8,023 nt of DNA. It comes from Phenylobacterium sp. Its GTDB lineage: Bacteria > Pseudomonadota > Alphaproteobacteria > Caulobacterales > Caulobacteraceae. The translations under genes were made by a program, and so were the position numbers. This document shows positions 1 through 5,094 of the stretch, one piece after another. The notes under the pieces are model-generated. The model was not told where the DNA came from, searched no databases, and saw nothing but the letters and a program-made list of their open reading frames with translations. Position 1 is the stretch's first letter. Each line of letters begins with the position of its first letter. Location of the stretch: NCBI GenBank assembly GCA_028290925.1, contig JAQGIX010000079.1:1-8023 (forward strand), in the 5' to 3' direction.

Positions 1-21
1 AACCTTCGCCGCTTCGCTCAT
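1..21 (-). CDS. 5' end of an unidentified gene (partial)
   Basis: An ATG at 21-19 on the minus strand opens a frame that reads MSEAAKV before it leaves the window. A purine-rich GGGGA lies three bases upstream of the ATG and could serve as a weak ribosome binding site. The gene would be transcribed away from the SLC13 permease gene in the same direction, and the signals between 22 and 195 (CtrA-type box, GANTC site, -35-like element) lie in the right place to control it. Only seven codons are visible, so neither the function nor the start can be confirmed. Confidence 0.35.
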
Positions 22-42
22 CGTCCCCGAACCCATACTTCA

Positions 43-72
43 GGGGTGGAGGGCTCTCCGACCCTCAACCCC
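43..72. repeat. Inverted repeat / strong hairpin in intergenic region
   Basis: GGGGT (43-47) pairs with ACCCC (68-72), and GAGGG (49-53) pairs with CCCTC (62-66), with one G/A mismatch between them and an 8-base loop. On the minus strand it would form in the leader of the left-hand gene, 21 bases before its ATG. On the plus strand it would be the first hairpin of a possible small RNA ending at the terminator-like structure at 151-178. The pairing is seen directly; its role is inference. Confidence 0.6.
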
Positions 73-87
73 TTTGCCCCTACATGT

Positions 88-128
88 TGTGGCCCGCAGG
101 CGTCACACAACCCACATATGGGGCCACA
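88..128. repeat. Inverted repeat TGTGGCCC ... GGGCCACA
   Basis: The arms TGTGGCCC (88-95) and GGGCCACA (121-128) are perfectly complementary. The intervening segment contains CACAAC (106-111), which could alternatively pair with GTTGTG at 86-91. It lies between the hairpin at 43-72 and the GANTC site at 138-142. It could be part of a structured leader RNA (minus strand), part of a small RNA (plus strand), or a protein-binding site. Confidence 0.45.
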
Positions 129-137
129 GAGCCTAAG

Positions 138-147
138 GAGTCGTCAA
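138..147 (-). promoter_or_regulatory. GANTC methylation site overlapping a TTGACGA -35-like element
   Basis: Read on the minus strand this is TTGACGACTC. TTGACGA matches the -35 element of Caulobacter housekeeping promoters (TTGACGS), and GACTC is a GANTC site, the target of the cell-cycle methyltransferase CcrM. No convincing -10 element follows at the normal spacing; GCTCTGTG, about eight bases on, is a poor match to GCTANAWC. If functional it would drive the left-hand gene starting at 21, and methylation state or GcrA could modulate it. GANTC occurs by chance at moderate frequency, so its position is what makes it suggestive. Confidence 0.35.
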
Positions 148-150
148 TGA

Positions 151-178
151 GGACGCCCGATCGGCGCCCAGGTTTTTT
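151..178 (+). terminator. Rho-independent terminator-like hairpin with T6 tract
   Basis: GGACGCC (151-157) pairs with GGCGCCC (163-169) around a 5-base loop with one A/C mismatch. After AGG comes a run of six T (173-178). The T tract makes this directional for plus-strand transcripts. No plus-strand gene is recognisable upstream in the window, so it may end a small RNA from the 40-150 region or a transcript entering from the left. It could also face antisense transcription into the permease gene. Confidence 0.45.
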
Positions 179-180
179 CG

Positions 181-195
181 TTAACCCATGCTTAA
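181..195. promoter_or_regulatory. CtrA-type binding box TTAA-N7-TTAA
   Basis: TTAA at 181-184 and TTAA at 192-195 are separated by exactly seven bases (CCCATGC), matching the consensus for the Caulobacter cell-cycle regulator CtrA. TTAA is rare in DNA this GC-rich, and a perfectly spaced pair is unlikely to be random here. It lies upstream of the GANTC/-35 element and of the minus-strand gene starting at 21, and downstream of the permease stop codon, so the left-hand gene is the only evident target. Whether CtrA activates or represses cannot be told from sequence. Confidence 0.55.
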
Positions 196-275
196 CGCCT
201 CAGCCGCGCCCTCGGCGGATCAACGGCTTGGCGATCCCGGGCGGGTCCGCGCTCACGACAGTGTGACCGGCCAGG

Positions 276-2057
276 CTAGGCCCGCAAGGGCCAGACCATG
301 GCGATGAGCGCCGAGCCCACAATCAGGACGAGAAAACTCAGGGGCGCCCCCAACCGGGGGTAATCGGAGAACCGATAACCGCCCGGCCCCATGACCAGGG
401 TGTTGCACTGGTGGCCGATGGGCGTGAGGAAATCGCAGGCCGCGCCGACCGCCACCGCCATCAGGAAGGGATCGGGATTGAGGCTCAGGCGATGGGCGAA
501 CCCGGCCGCGATCGGGGCGAACACCAGGACGGTCGGGGCGTTGTGCATGAAGGGCGCGGAGACCATCGCCAGCAGCATGAAGACCCCGAGCGCCAGGATC
601 GGCGAGGCGCCGCCCAGGAAATGCGACAGCCAGCCCGAGGCGAGGTCCGCCCCGCCGGTGGTGTAGATCGCCTCGCCCACGGGAATCAGCGCCGCGATCA
701 GCACCAGCACCGGGCCGTCCAGCGCCGCATAGGCCTCGCGCATGCGCAGGCCGCCGAACGCCACCATGGCCACCGCGGCCCCGAAGAAGGCGATGGCCAC
801 CGGCGCCACGTGGAAGGCGATCAGCAGCATGGTGGCCGCCAGGATGGCCACCGGCGCGAGCGCCCGGCGCAGACCGCCCAGCCGCACGTCGCGCTCCACC
901 AGCGGCAGCACGCCCAGGGTCTTCAGCGCGCCCGGCATGGTCCGCTCGCCGCCCTGCAGCAGGACGATGTCGCCGGCCCGCAGGCGGACCTGGTTGAGCG
1001 CCTGGTTCAGCCGGTAGCCGGAGCGGCTGACCGCCAGCAGGTTGATCCCGTGCTTGCCGTGCAGGTCGAGCCGCTGCGCCGAGCGGCCGGCCAGCAGGGA
1101 ATCGGGGGCGACCACGCCCTCCACCAGCATCACCTCCTCGGTGGGCTCTTCCATGGCCACCGGCCGGTCGGAGCGGGTCAGCTTCAGCCGGGCCCGCGAG
1201 ATCAGGGCGTCGAGCGCCATCTGCTCGCCTTCGAGCAGCAGGACGTCCTTCGGCTGAAGGTGGGTGTTCGGGTGCGGCCGGGCCTTGCGCCGGCCGCCGC
1301 GCATCAGGGCCATCACCGAGACCTCGCCGCCGGAGAGGTGGTGCAGGTCGGCCACCCGCAGGGCCTGGTCGATCCGGTCTTCCGGGACCTCCACCTCGGT
1401 GACGTAGGCGTTGGCCTCCAGCGCCGCCTCGATGGTCTCGCCCGGCGGACGCGAGGCGGGCAGCAGGCGATAGGCGAAGGCCAGGAACACCACCCCGATC
1501 GCCGACAGCGCCAGGCCGACCGGGGCGAAGTCGTACATGCCGAACGGCTTGCCGAAGAGATCCTGGCGCACCTGCGACACGATGATGTTGGGTGAGGTGC
1601 CCACCAGGGTGACCAGGCCGCCGAGCAGGGAGCCGAACGACATCGGCATCAGCAGCCGCGAGGGCGAGGTCCCGGTGCGCCGGGCCGTCTGCAGGGCGAT
1701 GGGCATGAGGATCGCCAGCGCGCCGACGTTCTTGGTGGTCATGGAGAGCAGGGTGACGGCGGCCACGAACACCGGGACCTGGGTTCGCAGGGTCTTCAGC
1801 CGCGGCGCGATGGGCCTGAGCAGCGCCTCGATCAGCCCGGAGCGGGCGAAGCCGGCGCTGACCACCAGGGCGCAGGCGATGATCACCACCACGTCGTTGG
1901 AGAAGCCTGCGAACGCCTTCGACGGCTTGACCAGGCCCAGCACCACCGCCGCCAGCAGCGCCAGGAGCGAGATCAGGTCGTAGCGGAATCGGCCCCAGAC
2001 GAAACAACCGACGGTGACGGCCACCAGGCCGAACGCCAGCGACTGCTGCAAAGTCAT
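276..2057 (-). CDS. SLC13/DASS-family permease with two RCK_C (TrkA_C) domains
   Basis: A predicted inner-membrane anion symporter of 593 residues. Hydrophobic helices fill residues 1-200 and 395-593. Between them is a cytoplasmic segment (about 205-390) that reads as two tandem RCK_C/TrkA_C-type domains, one near 210-290 and one near 305-385. Each half carries a pore-type signature: GTSPN at 153-157 and TPIGHQCNT at 545-553, in line with the two substrate-binding loops of DASS transporters. Length and layout are normal for the soluble-domain-containing branch of the family, which includes sulfate and dicarboxylate carriers. The substrate cannot be decided from sequence. The ATG at 2057 is preceded by GGAG five bases upstream. 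The gene lies 154 bases downstream of the small secreted-protein gene on the same strand, so it probably has its own promoter. No clear terminator follows its stop codon. Confidence 0.93.
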   Translation of the reverse strand: MTLQQSLAFGLVAVTVGCFVWGRFRYDLISLLALLAAVVLGLVKPSKAFAGFSNDVVVIIACALVVSAGFARSGLIEALLRPIAPRLKTLRTQVPVFVAAVTLLSMTTKNVGALAILMPIALQTARRTGTSPSRLLMPMSFGSLLGGLVTLVGTSPNIIVSQVRQDLFGKPFGMYDFAPVGLALSAIGVVFLAFAYRLLPASRPPGETIEAALEANAYVTEVEVPEDRIDQALRVADLHHLSGGEVSVMALMRGGRRKARPHPNTHLQPKDVLLLEGEQMALDALISRARLKLTRSDRPVAMEEPTEEVMLVEGVVAPDSLLAGRSAQRLDLHGKHGINLLAVSRSGYRLNQALNQVRLRAGDIVLLQGGERTMPGALKTLGVLPLVERDVRLGGLRRALAPVAILAATMLLIAFHVAPVAIAFFGAAVAMVAFGGLRMREAYAALDGPVLVLIAALIPVGEAIYTTGGADLASGWLSHFLGGASPILALGVFMLLAMVSAPFMHNAPTVLVFAPIAAGFAHRLSLNPDPFLMAVAVGAACDFLTPIGHQCNTLVMGPGGYRFSDYPRLGAPLSFLVLIVGSALIAMVWPLRA

Positions 2058-2164
2058 GTGCTCTCCGGCCCGCCGCCCTGGGGTCTGCCCTGCAGGCCAA
2101 ACGCACAGCGGCGCCGTAAGCTGCGTGGGCGGGCCGTTGCGATCCGGGCGAAGGAGGCCGGGGG

Positions 2165-2178
2165 GCGGCTAGGGCCGC
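2165..2178. terminator. Short GC hairpin after the small secreted-protein gene
   Basis: GCGGC (2165-2169) and GCCGC (2174-2178) flank a 4-base loop, 34 bases past the stop codon of the minus-strand gene 2212-2559. There is no T tract, so this is at best a weak or Rho-assisted terminator. The rest of 2058-2211 is very GC-rich, and I see no convincing promoter in it apart from the GGAG ribosome binding site of the permease gene at 2063-2066. Confidence 0.2.
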
Positions 2179-2211
2179 TCGAGCCTCAGGCCCTGGGCCC
2201 GGCGCCGCAGC

Positions 2212-2559
2212 CTACCAGCCGCGTTCCCGGCGCTCGTGCTCCCACCGCTCATGCTCGCGGTGACGCTCCCAGCCCTCGCCGTAGCCGCCGGCGTAGACCG
2301 GCGCGTAGCCGTAGCCGTAGCCCGGCCCGTAGCCGTAGTACGGCTCGGCGTAGACCCGGCGGTAGCGGATACGGTGGCGCACCGGACGCCAGACGCGCTC
2401 GCGCACGATCACGGTGCGCGGCACGTAACGGGTCACCGGGCGATAGGTGGTGACGTATCGGCCGCCGTAGCCATAGGCCCAGTCGGAAGCCGACGCGGCT
2501 CCGGCCGAAAGCGAGAGCGCCAGCCCCGCAATCGCCGCGAGCTTGGAGACGGGTTTCAT
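2212..2559 (-). CDS. Small secreted Tyr/Arg-rich protein, unknown function
   Basis: A 115-residue protein I do not recognise. It begins with a typical Sec signal peptide: K2 and K6, a hydrophobic stretch at about 7-20, and an AxA cleavage site (A22-S23-A24). The predicted mature protein is about 91 residues. Residues 25-70 are rich in Arg, Tyr and Val, with repeated RPV/RVW/RRVY-like elements. Residues 74-94 are a Gly-Tyr tract (YGYGPGYGYGY). Residues 97-115 are a charged Trp/Arg/Glu/His tail with the WERH..ERWEHERRERGW pattern. There are no cysteines in the mature part. The start is set by a strong AGGAGG five bases before the ATG; a GTG at 2574 in the same frame would lie upstream of that site and is unlikely. 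Periplasmic or outer-surface location is inferred from the signal peptide. It is transcribed in the same direction as kdpE but 121 bases beyond it, so co-transcription is uncertain. Confidence 0.8.
   Translation of the reverse strand: MKPVSKLAAIAGLALSLSAGAASASDWAYGYGGRYVTTYRPVTRYVPRTVIVRERVWRPVRHRIRYRRVYAEPYYGYGPGYGYGYAPVYAGGYGEGWERHREHERWEHERRERGW
2305..2337. repeat. Short GTAGCC-type tandem repeats
   Basis: The hexamer GTAGCC recurs (three times between about 2305 and 2322, and again near 2330-2335) inside the small secreted-protein gene. These repeats encode the Gly-Tyr tract on the minus strand. They are in phase with the codons, so repeat slippage would change the length of the tract without shifting the frame. 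Confidence 0.5.
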
Positions 2560-2564
2560 TCGAT

Positions 2565-2570
2565 CCTCCT
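2565..2570 (-). promoter_or_regulatory. Strong ribosome binding site AGGAGG
   Basis: A perfect Shine-Dalgarno core, AGGAGG, lies five bases before the ATG at 2559. It fixes the start of the small secreted protein immediately before its signal peptide, and suggests efficient translation. Confidence 0.8.
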
Positions 2571-2649
2571 GCACCCCGACTGCGCCAGCCTGACCCGGAG
2601 GGGATGAACCCCCAATGACCTAGGGCCGCGCTTGAACGGGCGAGGCGGA

Positions 2650-2669
2650 CCCCGGGGGCCGACCCGGGG
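2650..2669 (-). terminator. GC-rich hairpin downstream of kdpE
   Basis: CCCCGGG (2650-2656) and CCCGGGG (2663-2669) form a perfect 7-bp stem with a 6-base loop, starting 11 bases past the kdpE stop codon. No T run follows on the minus strand, so it is not a classic intrinsic terminator. It may still end the kdpDE message or stabilise its 3' end. The rest of 2560-2680 must hold any separate promoter for the small secreted-protein gene, but I see no clear one. Confidence 0.4.
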
Positions 2670-2680
2670 CCGCGGCCGGC

Positions 2681-3385
2681 CTAGCTGTCCGCCAGCCGGT
2701 AGCCGACGCCGGGCTCGGAGACGATGCGGTCGGGGCCGAGCTTCTGGCGCAGCTGGCCCATGTAGACGCGCAGGTATTGGATCTCGGCGCGCTCATCGCC
2801 CCAGACGGCGCGCAGCAGGTCCTTGTGGCGCACCGTGCGGCCGCGGTTGATGGCGAGCTCTGAGAGCAGGTCGTACTCCTTGGGCGAGAGCTTGACCGGC
2901 TGGCCGGCCTTGGCGACGGCGCGGCGGCCGAAGTCGATCTCCACGTCGCCGGCCCGGACCAGGGGCTCGGAGCCGCGCGCCTGCACGCCGTGGCGCAGGC
3001 CGGCGCGCAGGCGGGCCAGCAGCTCGTCCACGCCGAAGGGCTTCTGCACGTAGTCGTCGGCGCCGAGGTCCAGGGCCTCGACCTTGATCGCTTCGCCGTC
3101 GCGGGCGGAGAGCACGACGATCGGCGTCGTGCTGCGCTCGCGGATTTCGCGGATCACGGAGAGGCCGTCGCGGTCGGGAAGGCCCAGGTCCAGCAACACC
3201 AGGTCGGGCGCGTAGTGGGCGAACCAGCGCAGGCCCTCGGCGGCGGTGTGGGCCGTGACCGGCCGGAAGCCGGCGAGGCTGAGCGTGGTGGCCAGCGCGG
3301 CGTTGAGGCTGGGGTCGTCCTCGACGACCAGCACCGTCGCGGGATCGGCGGCGGGATCGGTGGCCGGACCGGCGGCCGAGCTCAT
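2681..3385 (-). CDS. kdpE: KdpE-type OmpR-family response regulator
   Basis: A cytoplasmic DNA-binding response regulator of 234 residues. The receiver domain covers about 17-130, with the acidic pocket E22-D23-D24, phosphoacceptor D66 (in VLLDLGLPDRDG), S93 and K115 in VQKPF. The winged-helix OmpR/PhoB-type domain covers about 141-232, with SPKEYDLL at 167-174, WGDERAEIQYLRVYMGQLRQK as recognition region, and the GVGYRL C terminus. The YLRVYM.QLR.KL pattern and the partner kinase point to KdpE, which controls K+ uptake genes. The start at 3385 is chosen because its ATG overlaps the kinase stop codon in ATGA, implying translational coupling. It has a longer Ala/Pro-rich N terminus (about 16 residues before the receiver) than E. 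coli KdpE. The same frame stays open far upstream, inside the kinase gene, but that is a high-GC artefact. No kdpFABC genes are in view; the nearest potential target is kup. Confidence 0.93.
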   Translation of the reverse strand: MSSAAGPATDPAADPATVLVVEDDPSLNAALATTLSLAGFRPVTAHTAAEGLRWFAHYAPDLVLLDLGLPDRDGLSVIREIRERSTTPIVVLSARDGEAIKVEALDLGADDYVQKPFGVDELLARLRAGLRHGVQARGSEPLVRAGDVEIDFGRRAVAKAGQPVKLSPKEYDLLSELAINRGRTVRHKDLLRAVWGDERAEIQYLRVYMGQLRQKLGPDRIVSEPGVGYRLADS

Positions 3386-4929
3386 GCGGGCGCCGTCGCC
3401 GGGCCGGCCAGGGGCGCGACCAGCCGCACCCAGGCGCCGGGGCCATCCTGGCGCGCGCCGGCTTCGAGGCGGCCGCCCTGGGCCTCCAGGAAACCCTTGG
3501 CGATGGCGAGACCCAGGCCCGTGCCCGGCGCGCGGCCGTCGCCGGCGACCCCGCGGGTGAACTTCTCGAACAGCGGCTCGGGCGGACCGGCGAAGCCCGG
3601 GCCCTCGTCGGCCACCTCGATCCAGCCCATGCCGTCGTCGGCCCCGGCGCGGACCCGGACGGCGCCGCCCTTGGGCGAATACTTGCCGGCGTTCTCGAGG
3701 ACGTTGGCCAGGGCGCTCTCGAACAACGAGGCGTCCACCAGCAGCGGCGCGGCGCGGGCCTTCACCTCGCTCACCAGCTCGTGGCCGGCGAGCGCGACGC
3801 TGGCGCGGCGCAGGGCCTCGGCGACCAGGGTGGCCGGCGCGGCAGCCGCGACGTGGACCGGCACGGCGCCGGCCTCCAGGCGGTTCATGTCCAGCAGGTT
3901 GCCGACCATGCCGGAGAGCCGGGCGGTCTCGGTCTCGGCCAGGGTGAGCAGCTCCTCGCGGGCGGCGGCGTCCTGGCGCTTGCCGAATTTCTTCAGGCTC
4001 TGGAGGGTGACCAGGATAGTGGAGAGCGGCGTCTTCAGGTCGTGGGAGACGGCGGCCAGCAGGTCGGCCTTGAGCTGCTCGCTGGCCTTCTGCACCCGGC
4101 TTTCCAGCAGCTGGCGGGCGTATTCCTCGCGGTCGAGGGCGACGGAGAGGTAGCCGGCGACGGTCTCGACGCCGCGCTCGGGCGCCGCGGGGCGGCCCTG
4201 GTCGCGGCCCGAGATCGCCAGGCCGATGACGATCTGGCTGCGCTGCGGCGTGACGACCGGCCAGAAGTCGAAGCCCGCGGTCTCCACCGGATAGGCGCCG
4301 CCGCGGGTAGGCAGGCGCGAGGCGAGCGCCCAGCGGGCGGCCTCCAGGTCGGCGTCGGCGAGCACGGCCTGGCCGGCCTGGGCGACCAGGCTCATGGCGT
4401 CCGGCCCGGGGCTGAGGATCACGGCGGGCGCCTGGAAAAGACGGTGCAGCGCCTCGGCGCCGGCGGTGACGATGCGGTTGCGGTCGGCGGCGCCCGCCAG
4501 GTCGCGGGCCAGGACCTCCAGGGCCGCGGCCTGCCCGGCGGCGGCGACGGCGGCCAGCGCGCGGCGGCGGGACTGGGCCGCGACCGCGCTGACGATGGCC
4601 GCGGCGATCAGCAGCAGCACCAGGGCCCAGGCGTTGGCCGGATCGGCGACGCGGAAGGTGTAGAGCGGCGGGATCAGGAAGAAGTTGTAGGCCACCACGC
4701 CGGCCACCGCGGCGGCCAGCGCCGGGCCCCAGCCGAAGCTGACCGCGGCGATCACCACCGGCAGCATGAAGACCAGGGAGAGGTTCGGCGCCGTCACCAG
4801 CTGGTCGACGATCACCGCGGCCAAGGTCGCCGCGGCCACCAGGGCGAGCGACAGGCCATAGGCGGCCCAGAGGGGCAGCCGCTGCGGCGGGCCGCCGATG
4901 TCCAGCGAAGATGAGGTGGTTTCGGGCAT
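3382..4929 (-). CDS. kdpD: KdpD-like sensor histidine kinase lacking the N-terminal KdpD/Usp region
   Basis: A membrane sensor kinase of 515 residues, against roughly 900 for classic KdpD. Four closely spaced hydrophobic segments at about 20-120 form a DUF4118-type membrane domain. A GAF-like region follows (about 140-270). The dimerisation domain has phosphoacceptor H296 in SHDLKTPL. The ATPase domain has an N box with N409 and N413 (NVLENAGKYSP), G1 at 441-446 (DEGPGF), an F box (EKFTRG) and G2 at 469-474 (GTGLGL). These are the hallmarks of the KdpD C-terminal half. The cytoplasmic N-terminal half, with the Walker-type ATP site and Usp domain, is absent, and no remnant lies upstream because the intergenic region begins there. 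GGAAGGAG just before the ATG at 4929 supports a genuine start. It overlaps kdpE by four bases and is divergent from kup. Likely signal: K+ limitation or turgor, by family; true ligand unknown. Confidence 0.9.
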   Translation of the reverse strand: MPETTSSSLDIGGPPQRLPLWAAYGLSLALVAAATLAAVIVDQLVTAPNLSLVFMLPVVIAAVSFGWGPALAAAVAGVVAYNFFLIPPLYTFRVADPANAWALVLLLIAAAIVSAVAAQSRRRALAAVAAAGQAAALEVLARDLAGAADRNRIVTAGAEALHRLFQAPAVILSPGPDAMSLVAQAGQAVLADADLEAARWALASRLPTRGGAYPVETAGFDFWPVVTPQRSQIVIGLAISGRDQGRPAAPERGVETVAGYLSVALDREEYARQLLESRVQKASEQLKADLLAAVSHDLKTPLSTILVTLQSLKKFGKRQDAAAREELLTLAETETARLSGMVGNLLDMNRLEAGAVPVHVAAAAPATLVAEALRRASVALAGHELVSEVKARAAPLLVDASLFESALANVLENAGKYSPKGGAVRVRAGADDGMGWIEVADEGPGFAGPPEPLFEKFTRGVAGDGRAPGTGLGLAIAKGFLEAQGGRLEAGARQDGPGAWVRLVAPLAGPATAPA

Positions 4930-4936
4930 GGGCGCG

Positions 4937-4944
4937 CTCCTTCC
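4937..4944 (-). promoter_or_regulatory. Ribosome binding site of the kdpD-like gene
   Basis: GGAAGGAG lies seven bases before the ATG at 4929. It shows that the short kinase has its own translation start and is not simply a fragment of a longer reading frame. Confidence 0.75.
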
Positions 4945-4978
4945 GGGCGCCGGGACTTACAGCCCGAGAGAAAGGCTT

Positions 4979-5000
4979 GTCCTTGGCGCGGCGCAAGGAC
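4979..5000. promoter_or_regulatory. Inverted repeat GTCCTTG-N8-CAAGGAC in the kdpD/kup divergent region
   Basis: The arms at 4979-4985 and 4994-5000 are perfectly complementary, with an 8-base GC-rich spacer, giving a 22-bp dyad. Size and position, about 50 bases upstream of the kinase start, fit a dimeric regulator's operator. The binding protein is unknown; KdpE is the obvious candidate by context. Confidence 0.45.
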
Positions 5001-5021
5001 GCGACTTCGGAAAAGGCCCAC

Positions 5022-5046
5022 AACCACATGGGATTTTTATGTGGTT
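5022..5046. promoter_or_regulatory. Inverted repeat AACCACAT-N9-ATGTGGTT in the kdpD/kup divergent region
   Basis: Two perfect 8-base arms (5022-5029 and 5039-5046) flank GGGATTTTT. This is the most AT-rich patch of the intergenic region. It lies 49 bases before the kup ATG and 92 bases from the kinase ATG. E. coli KdpE binds a T-rich site, so the T5 core makes KdpE binding plausible but unproven. A transcribed hairpin is the alternative. Confidence 0.5.
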
Positions 5047-5081
5047 CGGCGCGAGAAGGCCGGCCGCAACAGCGCTGGAAC

Positions 5082-5089
5082 CCTAGATA
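5082..5089 (+). promoter_or_regulatory. Possible -10 element of kup (leaderless start?)
   Basis: CCTAGATA resembles the Caulobacter -10 consensus GCTANAWC at most positions. Transcription from it would begin at or next to the ATG at 5095, giving a leaderless message. No good -35 element is visible upstream, so this is tentative. Confidence 0.2.
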
Positions 5090-5094
5090 AGGTC

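Noticed and set aside
22..130. A known riboswitch in the leader of the left-hand gene
   Set aside because: I looked for motifs of common classes (TPP, cobalamin, glycine, SAM-II, fluoride) and recognised none; the stems alone are not enough to call one.
84..266. A 60-codon plus-strand frame in the left intergenic region
   Set aside because: No ribosome binding site, odd composition, and it runs through the terminator-like hairpin and the CtrA-type box.
411..1595. A 394-codon plus-strand frame antisense to the permease gene
   Set aside because: Gln/His/Arg/Gly-rich antisense reading of a GC-rich gene; no recognisable domain or ribosome binding site.
253..2106. A 617-codon minus-strand frame overlapping the permease gene
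   Set aside because: Its composition is typical of off-frame high-GC DNA (Gly/Arg/Ala/Pro), while the alternative frame encodes a convincing SLC13 permease.
3781..4914. A 377-codon plus-strand frame antisense to the kinase gene
   Set aside because: Same high-GC antisense artefact; low-complexity composition and no family resemblance.
2681..5029. A 782-codon open frame on the minus strand that covers kdpE and most of the kdpD region
   Set aside because: Only its last 234 codons resemble a protein (KdpE). The rest is an Arg/Gly/Pro/Ala-rich off-frame reading of the kinase gene, which has excellent homology in the other frame. It is not a fusion.
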